Below, in pieces: positions 31,709-44,200 of a stretch of DNA of 64,000 nt (position 1 is the first letter of the stretch; every line of letters begins with the position of its first letter). The translations under genes and the position numbers were made by a program. The notes beneath the pieces were generated by a model. That model had not been told where the DNA came from and ran no database searches. It saw nothing but the letters and a program-made list of their open reading frames with translations. The DNA comes from Wyeomyia smithii (lineage: Eukaryota; Arthropoda; Insecta; Diptera; Culicidae): positions 112,438,665 through 112,502,664 of the forward strand of contig NC_073696.1 in NCBI RefSeq assembly GCF_029784165.1. Reading direction: 5' to 3'.

Positions 31709-33439
31709 CACGGTGCTCCCACAAACCGTTATTATAAAAAAATGCACCAAAGGATCTGAGTACACTATTCGATTTATTAAGACGTTCAGAATCTCTGGTC
31801 AAAATTTCAAAATCATCGTACGGTACATTTCTGAGTAATGCCCCTTTGAAGATCGTAAAGTACAAAAAGTGATATTAAAACGACGAAATACCTATTGTAA
31901 AGCACTTTTTTCAATCACCATTTTATGAAACAACTTCCAAAATAGTTTCTACATATTCCAAGGGTTATATTTTAAGACATTAACAATTGGTGGAAAGATT
32001 TTTTCGATAATCCCACAGTGCACAATGGTCTAAACCCGAAAAATCGTGATCGTTCTAGATTTGACTGTGAAAAATTGATTTTATGTACTCAATGTCTTCA
32101 GCAAAACTGTTTCATTTAACAAGGCTTTACTTTAGGCGTGTTTAGTTTTTCGATCAATCCACCTATCAGTTAAATAAAAAAATATTTTTTCTAATTTTCA
32201 ATAAACCAGATTGCTTTCTTCAGCAAAGATGTGGAAAATTTTAAAAGATAAACAATTGCTGAATACTACGATGTCTTATCTGTACGTTAGACACGACAAA
32301 ATAGAGTTTGTGGAACACTCCTCCCTTAAATCAGTTTTGTGTCTATAATTTTGTCTGTAATGGTCAAAACAATGCAAAATGTTCGAAGATTTTATACATT
32401 CAACTAAGATTCTCTCAAGACTTTAAAAAATTTATTGTTTATTAAATACCTACAGCCGTGAATGGAAGAACACCTACAAAATGAGGCAAATTCATCGAAG
32501 CATGCAATGCTTCGATTAATCTGCCTCATAGTGTACAAAAGTACTTATGTCGAATTCGTTTTTCTGGCAGGACCATACCGGCCCGGACTACACTTTGCAG
32601 CTGAAAAAAAAAACACTTTCCGAACAGTTGCAATGGTGTGCGTAATACTAGAGGTAGCTATCACTTTATTTTGTTTTGGTGATTAGCGCCATTGTCTTTT
32701 TGTCGCGTTTGTGCTACTGTACGAAAAATTTGCCAATTTACTGAAAAATGACGGAACCTAATACTAATTTGCAAGAATATGCATTGGTAGTGAACGATGA
32801 TGGTACGATGTAAAAATCGATAATAATAATCAAAGCAAGCCGACTTTGACACTTTTTTTTTGATTTTGATACATACGTGTGAATGTGTTGGTGTCTTCAA
32901 AACTGCACTGTGTTTCTTTCGCGGACTGTCCGGGACAGAAAAAGGGTAGTCCGGGATAGTCCGTAAAATGAAAAAAAAATTGTTTTAGGACAAAGTGTAG
33001 TCCGCGGTGTAGCTACACCGCAAAAACGAAAACGACATTAGGTGATGATGAACTTTGCGCGGTAGAGTGTGATTTTTGCACATATGTTTGTGAAATTTGA
33101 AGATCAATGTTGGTTATCAGTTATCATTACTCTCATGGTCTCAACTTGCAATCGCGACTTTTAATCAGTCTACATATTGTTTACAATAGAGAATGTTCTT
33201 TTCAGTTCGGTACTACCAGAAAAGCCGAAAGGGGCTCAGTAAGTTCTTGGCAGTTTAAAAACTGATCTTTCATTTCATAAATCATTGGAACCCCATCAGT
33301 TTGCAACTGTTATTTGTCTGTGTTCATTAGAGCTTTATTCGGAAAATTTCCAAAGTGAATCCAAAAAAAGATTCATAATGGCAAAAAACAAAAACGGAAC
33401 GGTGGTTGGCAAAAAAAACGGATCGGTTCAAAAACGGTA
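31709..33439. other. Unassigned AT-rich repeat-like sequence
   Basis: The first about 620 bp starts GGTGCTCCCACAAACC and has a loosely complementary GTTTGTGGAACACTCC near 32308, possibly a decayed inverted-repeat element. A perfect 18-bp palindrome, GCGGTGTAGCTACACCGC, lies at 33004-33021. No gene recognised. Confidence 0.4.
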
Positions 33440-34079
33440 CCGTGGAATGGGGTGAAATTGATCAGTGGGGTGAACTTGATCACCTGAAAATTCTAAAAAA
33501 TACTAATCAAAAGATATTGCTCTACAACACTAGGCAATGTTAACGTGTCCGTAAACGCAGCTTTTGCATGATTCACATACCTGTCCAAGGTAACCCTTGC
33601 ATTCCCGGTGCAATTTTTCATATTTTCGAAAAATTCTTCTAACTCAGTCAAAACTCAATCAAATTTGATCAAACAAGTTTCCAAATAACAAAAAAAGTAT
33701 TGAATTAAAGCTTGATAAAAGCTCAAAAAATGTAATTTTCAACAATGATCATTCTATACCATTGAAGAAATACTGATGAATTCGCAGGAAACCACAAAGA
33801 TTTTAATTTCAGAGCTAGTTTTTGAGCTTTTGCAACTAACCGAATTGAAATCGGTCTAACAACGATCAAATAAGAGCAAATTTAGCAACAAGCAGCTCGT
33901 GAACCAAAATAAACAAATTTTAAACTGAAATATCGTTATTTTCGTTTCCAAACTAGCTGTAAATGATATTTTTCAGTATAGAAAACATCATTTATCTTTA
34001 GCATATCGAAAAAGAGCACATTGCCAAAAGAATGTATGGATTTCAATGGTGATCGATTTCACCCCAATTTACCTCAAAG
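33440..34079. mobile_element. TA-flanked MITE (GGGGTGAAAT ends)
   Basis: The left end contains GGGGTGAAATTGATC and the right end, inverted, GGGGTGAAATCGATC. TA borders it at 33438-33439 and 34080-34081. It is AT-rich and non-coding. The terminal few bases differ between ends, so the boundaries are approximate. Confidence 0.55.
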
Positions 34080-34282
34080 TACCTTATCGAAATCATTTTA
34101 TGAAGTAGACCATAGAAATTTCACTAATAGCCATAGAGGTTCACTGGAGCACATACCAGTACTTGTTTTCAAATTAGACTATTTTGGGAAAAATGTACAT
34201 GCTTCGAACCACATAGGTTTACTGATGTGAAATACTAGAAAATATGTCAAATTACGGCAAGTGAATCAATAAAATTACGGCG

Positions 34283-34375
34283 GTCCTATTGACACTAACA
34301 GCATATACCGAGTCGGGACTAGAACTTACAACGTAACAACGGCTTGTAAAACTAGTATTGTTTCTCTGAAATCTA
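34283..34375 (-). mobile_element. Diverged tRNA-type SINE fragment (Feilai-like)
   Basis: In reverse complement this reads CAAGCCGTTGTTACGTTGTA, then GTTCTAGTCCCGACTCGG and CTGTTAGTGTCAATAGGA, aligning with the better copy at 60861-61076. The B-box position is mutated (GTTCTAGTCCC). It is a partial copy lacking the 3' half. Confidence 0.7.
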
Positions 34376-35589
34376 CAAAAAAAATAATTTTATATGACAC
34401 GCATTTGATTCTGAACGACTTAAGTAATCATTGCACCATAAAAATGATTTAATAACCGCTTGCCCAACGGCAGAATCTTTCGTCGCAGAGCTAACTGCTC
34501 TGCATCGCCGCGCAGTGGTGGCTAACGATGGAGAAAGCCAGCAGTAAGAGAAAAGAAATCCTAATAGGAGAAATTAATAGCCGATTTCGTTCTCTTAATT
34601 TATGGTGATGAGTGATACGGTGCTGCTCCAGCGTATGCTACCGTTCCCGTAGCGTAGCGGAGCAAAGAGCATATAGGAACCATTTCAGTGGAAGCTGCCT
34701 ATATGTTGTTTGAGTTTAATGTGTGCCCGACCATAAGAATAACATTGGTGCAGCGCTACATACATGGGCTGGAAAGGAGAAAAACTCAATGCTCCTGCCC
34801 GGACACACACCGAACATAAATCAGGCGGCTTTCTTTCCACCTTGAATTTTTAATGGTGCCTTCATGCGTGTAATTCACGATGATATGTACATATTCCACT
34901 CCATTTAGCATTAATGTGGCTCCCTCCAGTTCAACGATGGATGGCAATGGCATATCCCAGTACACAAAACGTATGTTTATATATGCAAGCATAGGCCTGT
35001 GGAAACATGTATTCATAACGTGAGAGCAACCAGAGCAGCCTATCCTAACCTCAGCAGGTCAGGACCAGGTCCCCAAATGGCACCAAGCTAAGTCGAAACC
35101 GGAAAGAATCATCACGAAACGGCTTGGAACTTAATGGATCTACGGCAAATGCGATGTCGTAGGATTTTTGATTACTTTGTTCAATGGCAGCAAAAGTAAT
35201 TTGGTTGAATTCGAATTGACAATTCTTTCCTCTTCAGCAGATTTTTGGCCATCCTTATCGCGTAGGAAGAAGATACATTTGAAATCAGATTCCTTATCAA
35301 ATGAAACCGTTGCGTTACGTTGCTGCTGAACAGGTAAGAGGAAAAGCCATTTTCCACGACATAGGTTGAGGGTACAATGAATATGCATTCGAAACTGTCT
35401 CTGTGGAAATTTTAGAAGCTGTGTGTTGTTAGCACTATTAGGTTGATGAAATTTTAAGTATGTGTATACCTCTTAAATTCAGTTTATAACACACAAATAT
35501 TAACTGTGTTTTGACAAATAATGAAATCAGTGGCACAACACGATTTGATCACCGCTAATATGAATTTGTGTTGGGAGGTTGATACTGTC
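34376..35589. other. Unassigned sequence
   Basis: No gene recognised. The ORFs of 76 and 82 codons on the minus strand show no family resemblance. Confidence 0.35.
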
Positions 35590-36085
35590 TGCTCTGGAAC
35601 CTCTTCCTCTCATGTACTTAGTCTTCAGTCCAATTCGTCTTCGACCTCAGTCTTCAATTTGATGTACGTCTCCGTTATGTTTTCAAAGGTTCGTGCTACA
35701 ATGTCGACGTCATCGGTGAAGCCAAAAAACTGAACGGACCTCCTGAAAATCGTGCCACTCGTTTCGATACCTTTTGTATAACACCTTCCAAAGCGATATT
35801 CAACAACAAACACGATAATCCATAACCTTGACCTCGTTGAGATTTAAGGGACTCAAGAGTGTCCCCGAACTTCGAACTACGCACATCACTCGATCATTGT
35901 CGAAGTGACCTACCATGTCAGTTTATTCGGGAGACCGTACTCGTGCATAATATGTAGGTGGCGCTCAGCAGCGTGATTGCACGGTGGTTGCGGCAATCCA
36001 ACTTCTCGCCAATTTTGTAGCTGGGCCACATTCACCTTCCATCCACTCCTCCGGTACTACCAGAGACTGATAGTTAGCTACCACT
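35590..36085 (-). pseudogene. RTE-like reverse transcriptase relic
   Basis: On the minus strand, 36085 to about 35940 reads EEWMEGECGPATKLA and continues as a decayed match to the RTE motif seen at 46320 (KKRDKLEGRNYRGISL). After an internal deletion, 35890-35625 gives RGQGYGLSCLLLNIALEGVI, then VQFFGFTDDVDIVARTFENI; FTDD is the RT catalytic box. Frameshifted and truncated. It lies just beyond the 3' side of the R1-like relic and may be the tail of the RTE element whose 5' part is at 38880-39250. Confidence 0.75.
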
Positions 36086-36249
36086 GGCGTGTTGGTAGTT
36101 GACCCGCCACACACGTTGCAGCTCCAGAACAATCTGGAAGGCGGCCGTACAAGCCGCGCTCCGGTGTCCGGGTTGCCGCACATCCTCCGGACTAGATTGT
36201 CCGGACTAGATTGGAACATCCTCCGGACTTGATTGTCCGGACTAGCCAG

Positions 36250-38870
36250 GCCAGTTCGCAGCCATCTTGCCGCTCCTCGCTCTTGCGAAACGGGGGCAAC
36301 CAAAGAAGACATGCTCAGCAGTCTCCTTCTCCTCCACGCACTCGGGACACATGGGGAACTCCGCGTATCCGAGCTTGAGCAGATATTACCTGAAGCAACC
36401 ATGGCCTGACAGGATCTGTGTCAGGTGGAAGTTTACTTCACCATGGCACCTCCAGACCAAACCGGATATCTCCGGTAGAAGTCGGTGCGTCCATCTGCCC
36501 TTTGTGGAGTTAGACCATTCCCGCTGTCAGCGGAGCATCGAGAATAACCTTCTGGTACCTCGTATGCCCCTTGTGTCACGTTGGTTGAAACACTCAATGT
36601 CCTTCTTGATGGCGAGTGCATCGTAAGACACCGTAGGATACGCACTCGCAACTTTCAGACACATGAGCCTGCAGGTACTTTCCAGTTTACAGCGGTAAGT
36701 ATCTAGCACTCAAGACCACACTGGCCCACCATACCTAAGTATGAACGAAACCACGCTGGCAAGAAGTATTCGCTTGCTGCCATAAACCGCTGATCTATTG
36801 GACATCATACGAGATAGTGCTACAATAGCCGATGCAGCCTGTAGGCATGATCGACGTAACTCCCGAACGTGAGCTTATCGTCCACCATAACCCCCTGTTG
36901 CTCCGATTTACGGTTGTTCACAACCGCGACCTTCGTCTTATGATGCGCTAGCTCCAGTTTCCTGGAGCGCATCCAGCCATCGACCTTGCGTGTACCTTGA
37001 TTGACTCGCCGTAAACCTCCAGCGTTATGTCTTCTACAAAGCCGACGATCACAACCCCTACAGGGAGCTTGAGTCTCAACACCTCGTCGTACATGACATT
37101 CCACAACACCGGACCCAGGATGGAACCTTGCACAACTCCTGCGGTGATTGGGACGCACTCCTGACCCTCCTCTGTGTTGTAAACAAGTACTCGATTATGG
37201 AAGTAGTTTTCCAGAATCTTGTACAGCGACACCGGTACGTGGATGCTCCTGAGCGCGAGCGCTATGGAGTCCCAACTGGCGCTATTGAACGCATTCTTCA
37301 CGTCGAGTTTGACGATTGCGCAATAGTGTATTGCTCTTCTCTTGCACTGGAGTGCTACCTCCGCCGTCTTGGTGACGGAGGAAATGACATCCAGCGTGGA
37401 CCAGCCCTTCCGGAAGCAGAACTGGTTGCTTGCCAGACCGTTTACACCCTCTGTTTACATCACCAGTCTGTTGAGGATAATCCCCTCAAGCATCTTATCC
37501 GCAGTGTCCAGCAGGCAGACAGGTCTATATGCCGATGGGTCCCCTGGCGGTTTCCCAGCCTTCGGCAGTGAGACCAGTCTCTGCCGCCTTCACCTGTTCA
37601 GAAAGAGACAGTCATGACTGCATGACTGCCCTGAACAGCCCGGGGCCGTTTTTATCGCCAGCCTGATTGCCAGGTTAGGAATACCATCCGGTCCCGGTGC
37701 CTTGCTCACCTTTAGGGATTTGGCGATCACGATGAATTCCTCATTCGTAACCTTTGCCTCCTCCTTAACCTCGATACGGCTGTCGTCGCTTACAGATTGG
37801 ATATTCGGCAGGCTGGCCGACCATCCCTGCTCTATGTCTGAGATACTGGAACGTCGGACTTGAGACTCGACCGCCGGAGGCCAAGGGCTTGGCTCGTTGC
37901 GCGAAAAGAGTCCCTCGAAGATACGCTCTAGCATCGCTGGTGATCGCTCTGCTGGCGCCAGCGCGCCTTTAGTCTTGGTCATTACGATCCTGTAGGCGTC
38001 ATCCCACGGATTCATGTTGGCACTAGCACACAGCCTATCGAAACAGGCCCTCTTGTTAGCCTTTATCTCACTCTTTAGCCTCGGCATCGAAGTGCGATGT
38101 CTCCCACTCGCGGACGGTTGGAGTGTTGGCTCTACCCGTCGCTTGCCGCCTCTCGTTGTTGTTTACAATACAACAGACCAGCTGGTGGTTGCTATTAGTG
38201 TAGCCATCGTCTCCCCTCCAGTTCTTGATCAGTGCTGTGCTGGAGAACGTCACGTCAATGATCGACTCTGCACCATTTCTGCTGTATGTACCTTTGTTCC
38301 CAACGTTGGTCAGATCTAAGTTGAGCCTTGCCAAAGCCTCCAACAGGATCATACCCCTTTGGATCGTAGTTGAAGTCACCCACCACCACCAACGGCTCTA
38401 GGCCCGTTAGCTCCATGGATAACTGGTCGACCTTTTGGGTGAACCTTTCGGCAGACCAACGTGGCAGAACATAGCAACTGCAGTAGAACACTCCGTTCAC
38501 CTTGGCAACCGCATACCCGTCGTCTGAGGTTAAAACAACCTCCTGAACCGGAAACCTGCTCGTCGTCTATACGGCCGCCATGCTGGACTTATCCTCAACC
38601 CAGTTACCATGTTTAGCGTCCAGTTTGCCGGAACATACCATGAATTTGGGAGATGCTCCGCAATCCTTCGCTTCCAAGACTTATGTCCTCTCTCGAAGCA
38701 CCGGAAGCAAACGTCCGGTTGTTGGAGTATACCCAGAAGGCACACTGACCACCTGACCATTAGTTTGCCTTCCTTTAGTGCCAGCTTCGCATCTGCCGAT
38801 ACTAGTCGGAAGGTAGCCACCTGGGCTCCTTTTCGGAAACGGATTGACTCAGTGGCTACCTCCACCCCTC
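36250..38870 (-). pseudogene. R1-like non-LTR element relic (ORF1 end, endonuclease, RT)
   Basis: Reading the minus strand from 38870 downward: a Gag-like segment ending in one zinc knuckle, PDVCFRCFERGHKSWKR (last Cys lost); endonuclease parts from 38500, with LEPLVVVGDFNYDPKGYDP and then GNKGTYSRNGAESIIDVTF; the RT N-part near 37700 with LKVSKAPGPDGIPNLAIRL; then from 37300 MKNAFNSASWDSIALALRSI, VVQGSILGPVLWNVMYDE and FVEDI in place of FADD. The C-terminal part near 36460-36330 reads GRWTHRLLPEISG and HGEVNFHLTQILSGHGCF. Several frameshifts, stops and a mutated catalytic box make it dead. The order CCHC, endonuclease, RT and the HLTQ-SGHGCF tail fit the R1/LOA group; the exact clade is uncertain. 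A TCCGGACTAGATTG repeat occurs at 36186-36248. Confidence 0.75.
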
Positions 38871-38879
38871 ACTTCTCTC

Positions 38880-39250
38880 TGAGGGCTTGTGCAACGTCGC
38901 ACTCCTCGGTGCGCCATCGTGTCATCTCTATCCAGACTCCCACGCGAACATCAAGACGTCGATCAGCCACTGCTAACATGGAGATCAGACGCTGTTTCGA
39001 GCCGCTCCATCATGGTGAACAGACGCCCGGGTTGGCGAAACATTTCCTCTGCCGCCGGAGTATGGTTAACGCGCCAATGATCGCGTCGCACCCCTCACGG
39101 GAGACAGCATTGTCCAGGCAACGCCAACCAGTTATGTCCATGTTTCACCTGTCAGGCTGTATGTGTTGTATCATATGAATCGTGGAGGCTTGATATAGGA
39201 ACTTGTGATGGTCGGAGCTAATTTTACACTCCTTCCAAGTTGCCAACCTA
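38880..39250 (-). mobile_element. RTE-like element 5' region, minus orientation
   Basis: The reverse complement matches 16600-16830 and 29260-29500, including AAACATGGACATAACTGGTT followed by GGCGTTGCC, and GCGTCTGATCTCCATGTTAG. It lies directly upstream (in minus-strand sense) of the R1-like relic and head to head with the plus-strand RTE relic that starts near 39255. Confidence 0.7.
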
Positions 39251-39254
39251 CCAT

Positions 39255-40270
39255 TTGAAATTCAATCACGCAGCTATACGGAAAAGCAGCATGGCGCAGC
39301 TTCTCTTAGAAACGATGAAGGAGCATTCGATATGCCATAGGTAGCACTGCTGTAGCACAGGTATAAGGGCTCCGGATTATAGAAATGACTAGATTTATCC
39401 GAATGCAAACAGTTAGCCCAGGAGCAGCACGGGCGAGAATGCTGCAACACCGTATTAGAGAAAACGTGGTACGATATCGCACGGATGAACCAAAACTATG
39501 TTCTCCGAAGGATGAAGCACTAACAAGGGGAACAGCTCCCGCTAAGGTTACGTGCCAGAAACCGATATGTGCAGGTGCTCAGACGGCAACCTCCTCAAAG
39601 ACGAGCGTGGGATGATCGAAAGATGGAAGCAGCACTTCGATGAATATCTGAACGGCGATGCAGCAGAGCGCGATGCACGAGCAGAAGACAACAGGATTCC
39701 AGCCCCTATTCTCCTGGAGGTGGAGGAAGAGATTGGCCACCTGAAGAACAATAAAGCTGCTGAAGTGGACCAACTAACCAGTGCGCTGTTGAAACACGGT
39801 GGTTAGAGTCGTGCACTGGGTCATTGTTAAGTTTGGGCAGAAGAACGAATACTGGAGGAGTGGATGGAAGGTATTGTTGTCCCATATAAAAAGAACGACA
39901 AGCTGGAGTACTGCAATTACCGGACAATCACTCTGCTGAACGCCGCCTACAAGATACTCTCCCAAATACTTTGCCGTCAAATATCACCATCTGCCAAATA
40001 GTTGATTTTAAGTTGGTGGTGCTGAAATCGAGCTGTTGACGAGTTCGTGAGAACAGAACGTGGAGGAAGCGACTGAACCACGAACTGCTGGAGCTGTTTG
40101 AGGAGCCATGAGCCGCATGTCGTAAGGAAGTCGGACGACAGCCTGGTAAAGCTAGTTCTTGAATCCAATCCATTAGGGACGAGGAGGGAAAGCACAGCCG
40201 GCAAGGTGTTTTGATTAGGTGGAAGACAACCCGTCCTACGGTTTGCAGAGCTGGTTAAGAGCAAGCTTGG
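39255..40270 (+). pseudogene. RTE-like relic: linker and start of RT
   Basis: 39552-39806 reads DGNLLKDERGMIERWKQHFD, then EIGHLKNNKAAEVDQLTSAL with a stop after KHGG. In other frames 39865-39990 gives EEWMEGIVVP, KKNDKLEYCNY and LLNAAYKILSQILCRQ. This matches the linker of the relic at 30650-30767 and the RT start at 46300. The last about 270 bp is too decayed to read with confidence. Nonfunctional. Confidence 0.75.
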
Positions 40271-40379
40271 ATCGAGTGGAGTACATAAATACGACTCTCT
40301 TCAATTGAAGATGATCGTTTCATACTGTAGAAGCCGAGTCATAATCAGTTCATTATTTGTTTGTCAACTGGTTACATTG

Positions 40380-40990
40380 CATGTTTTTAAAAATATCTTA
40401 TATAGATAAATCATTTAGCTCAAACCGATGTAGGAATTTGAGATGGGGCATCACCAAGAAAAACCCGCTCACTGTCTGTGGAACTCGGTTTATGGAAACA
40501 AAATCAACTGAGGTGTTATTGGATTCTGAATGAACCTGTTTATTAATGTTGTTTTGAAACTCTTCATGGAGAGTGACTTTGTTTTTATGTATTGCTGCTT
40601 CATTTGAACTCGAACCTTTCTCACCGCCATGGATGTACAATAAACAATTTGAAGGTCCAAGATGACTTCCCTGGGGTATTTCGGACATTGCAGTGAACTC
40701 TTCAGAAATAAAGCTAGTGACAGCTAACCGGCTCAGCTAAATTGCTCATGTATGATAAATTACTCATGTATGATTGAAAACAGATAAGAAAATTAGCGCC
40801 AATGCCTAGTCCATCGAAATTGGTTGTCGCGTTGGTATGAAACATTTTATCGAAGGCGGTAGAGAGATCCGTGTATACAGCATCAGTCTGATGTCCCATG
40901 GAAATGGCATCAGTGACATAGGCTGTCAATGACAGAAGATTTTTAGTAGTACTGCGTTTTGGTATGACTCCCTGTTGGGTTGGGTCAATT
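40380..40990 (-). pseudogene. Non-LTR reverse transcriptase fragment
   Basis: On the minus strand 40929-40714 reads QTDAVYTDLSTAFDKMFHTN with LGIGANFLICFQSYMSN, which is RT motif A and what follows. After a duplication of TATGATAAATTACTCATG (decoded as YMSNLSYMSNL) and a frame change comes SEEFTAMSEIPQGSHLGP at about 40725-40660, the PQG motif. The remainder is decayed. Different from the Jockey, RTE and R1 relics here. The clade is not assigned. Confidence 0.7.
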
Positions 40991-41059
40991 CAAATTGCTT
41001 GGCCGCGAAATATTATAACGTAATACCTCTATAGTTGTCGGTTCCAGTTTTTTTTTCTT

Positions 41060-41275
41060 GTACACAAAAGCAAAGCCTTAGTACTACATTTCAATTTGGA
41101 ACTCGAACTTCTGTTTACTATACACAGACTTCGCGGCCAACTGTTTAAGTATACCTACATGACAATAGCGGGCTAGTGCTACAATCCTACTGAATCTAAC
41201 AAACTCTCCCGAGCCAACACTCGAACCTACGACGACTAGCTTGTTTGGTCATCACGGTACCTCTAGACTAGCTGG
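41060..41275 (-). mobile_element. tRNA-type SINE (Feilai-like)
   Basis: The reverse complement starts CTAGTCTAGAGGTACCGTGA, contains a Pol III B-box GGTTCGAGTGT, then GCTCGGGAGAG, GAAGTCTGTGTATAGTAAAC and a TTTGCTTTTG 3' end, matching the plus-strand copy at 60861-61076 throughout. The tRNA-related head and B-box fit Feilai, the SINE known from Aedes aegypti. The name is by resemblance. Confidence 0.8.
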
Positions 41276-44200
41276 AAGGGGTTTCTTTCTTGTACACTGG
41301 GAACAAATATGAGGCAGTCCAAGAAGGAAATACAGCGGTAATGAATCGATATAGGATAAAGGTCGATATAGGAACCAAAGTGATTCTTCTGAAATCTTTA
41401 TTTTAGTTGGATTAACATTTTACTACTAAGAGAGGGGCCCAAAGTACGGACTACATTATATACAGGTCACCAAAGATTTTTTTTCGTGTAAATTAAATGT
41501 TAACTTGTGGCATTTTGTGTCAAAATTCGGAGGCTATTTTTTCGAATTTGTTGTCATTTCATACAAAAGTCATACAAAAGCATCTGCGACTTGATCAGAT
41601 TTAATATGATTAAACCTAATCCGATTCCGCACAATTTTTATATCGATAAGTATTAATAATTGAATAACATCTGTGAGCAACAAACGCGGTGGCAACAATA
41701 ATAATATTTTGCATACTAGGGATGTAATGAATATCCTCGAAGCGCGAGTTTCCGTACATTATCAGTCAAGGTGCTATCTATAGTCTCGATGTTATTTTTT
41801 ACTCCCGTGACCTTCTCGTATGCTATGTGCCTAACGAAGCAGACAGCTGGTTGAGAAGAAGGGCAAACAAATATCGTTTTCGAGCAACAATAATCAAAGT
41901 CGTGGCTTGAATAGCATTAAAAATTTATCCAATATCAACGATTGATAAATTTCGTACCAACCAACCACCGGAAAGCGATACTTTTGCTCTTCGCATATTG
42001 AAAAAGAATCGGTTTTGTTTTCCTCACCAAGGAATGGCTATAATATCTTTCTTTTATTGCATTTCTAGAATTTCTCAAATAAATCTAAATATCAGTTAGA
42101 TAAAAGTTAATATGGGGCAGTTTTCGAGGTGCGTGAATTAGGTGAATGAGTGAATCGGATTCAAACATTAATACAGGATGATAAAACCGTTTCTTTAATA
42201 TAAGCAAAAATGACTAAAACATGTATCATGATCAGGGATTATGTAGGAAAAACTTGCAATCACTATTAGATGGATAATGTCGTTATCGGTGTTATAGCAG
42301 CCAAGTTGCGGATATTGGCATAACGGCTCAACTCGTTTTTCTTTTGCCAAGAGTGGCAAGTTAAACGCAAACGCAGATACGGAAGAATTAAAATTCAAAC
42401 AGCATTTTCCGTAAGGAGAGCTAAATTGCGAAACTATTGACATTTATTTGTACAATTTTTCGTTGGATATTGCACTTGTTGCGAAAAGAATATTTCCTCC
42501 AAACCGGTTCAGATTTCAGAGAATACGCCAGGTGTTACGAGTGGTTTTTAATTTTCCTCTTTCCTTTTTCACACCATAGAATAATACTGGTAATTCATAA
42601 ATTTATTGTTGAAGACTGAAGCATCAAATTGAATAAAAAATCAAAGATGATACCATCGTCGTTTAGTTTTAAAACGTTCGACTGTGCAAGGGTCAAGAAT
42701 ATTTAGTGGTAGAAAAATAATAGAAGTCTTCTTAGGCTTTCTTTGATAACTTGATACTCCTAAAATTCACCGTCTCTGTGCTACTTTACACTCTCTTATC
42801 AGTCGCCTTTCCATCTTCTTCTAGGTTAGGTTTGACATTGTTTTTAATTCAATCACGTACCAACACAAATTATACGCAGAGAACATGTTTTTTTTTCTAA
42901 ACCTTATCAGGCTACGCAAACTAATTAACATGCAAGACGCCTCGTAATTCACAATTATCATCATCATCGCCAGGGAGAAAAGAACACCCAGCCTGGAACT
43001 GGTATGAGCCACCAGCAGATTTATAAAATATGCATCTTGGAGCGTTGCCCTTGAAACTGAGAGGCGAAGTTCTTTCTTTTGGAATCTAGGATAATATTTT
43101 CTTCTACAAAAAGTAAAGATTGTTTCAAATTGTCATTTTACAATTGCTGTCAATTGAAAAAGGAACTAGAGGAGATTCAAATAAATCGCAGGTAATATCC
43201 ATAACTAACGTATACCATTTACTATTTTTATCCATGAACTGTTCCGAAAACAAAGACCAACGAGAGACACCAAGAGAGCTCTTCACGACAGCGGCAAAAA
43301 CCACTGCCGCTAGAAACCAAAAAGTTGTCATTTGTCACAGATGATTACATTTTACCCGCCGTAGCGCCATAAGAACCGAACTGAAACATTGGATTCAGCC
43401 TGGAGGGGAATGGCAGTCTGTTTAGCACACCATCAGAGAGCAAAGAGAATGGTCAGATTTATCATTCCGTGGAACAGTTGGCCATAAGAAGTTTGTCGGC
43501 AAGATCTGCCTTCTGGGACGAGGGGAGAATTTTAAATTATTGTTTCGTTAGCATACGCATCACGGTTCGCAAACAGGGGAAACAATTTGGTTATGGTTTC
43601 ATGGGGTCATTTTTTCATCAGGTTCGTTTTGTTTTTTTTTTTCCATTAGGTTACAATGAAAAACAAGAGATAATCTAGTGGCGTCATTTTATGTCAATTC
43701 GCATGACAAATATAGCATATTGTGGACAATAATAGAATTAATGATTGCTATAGTACATTTTTACTGCAATTTGTGCAATGGGTCCTCAAAGTAATTTTTC
43801 AGTTTCCCCCCTACAAAGGTCGAGTTTTGTGGAACTTCATGAATTAGTTTCTTTTTATTTGTTTAAGTTTGATTAAATAACTTGTTGTTCACAATTGCTA
43901 CTAGTTATTAATAACTTTTCTTGCAACCCTTTATGTATGCTCAATTATATATGCTTAAAATCGATTTTTTAACGATATATTAAAAGAAAGAATCTCAAGA
44001 TGCCGATTATTTTAAAAAACTTCGCCGGTGATACGTGAAGATCTTCTACAATTGATAGTTTAGATAAACAAGAAACGTTCCGATCAGGACAGCGTAACTA
44101 AAACATTTCAAAGTTCTATCTATACAAGAAAAAGTAACACATTTTGATGAATCCGAATGAGATTGCAAAATAAATCATGAAAGAAAGGTGTTATGAAGCA

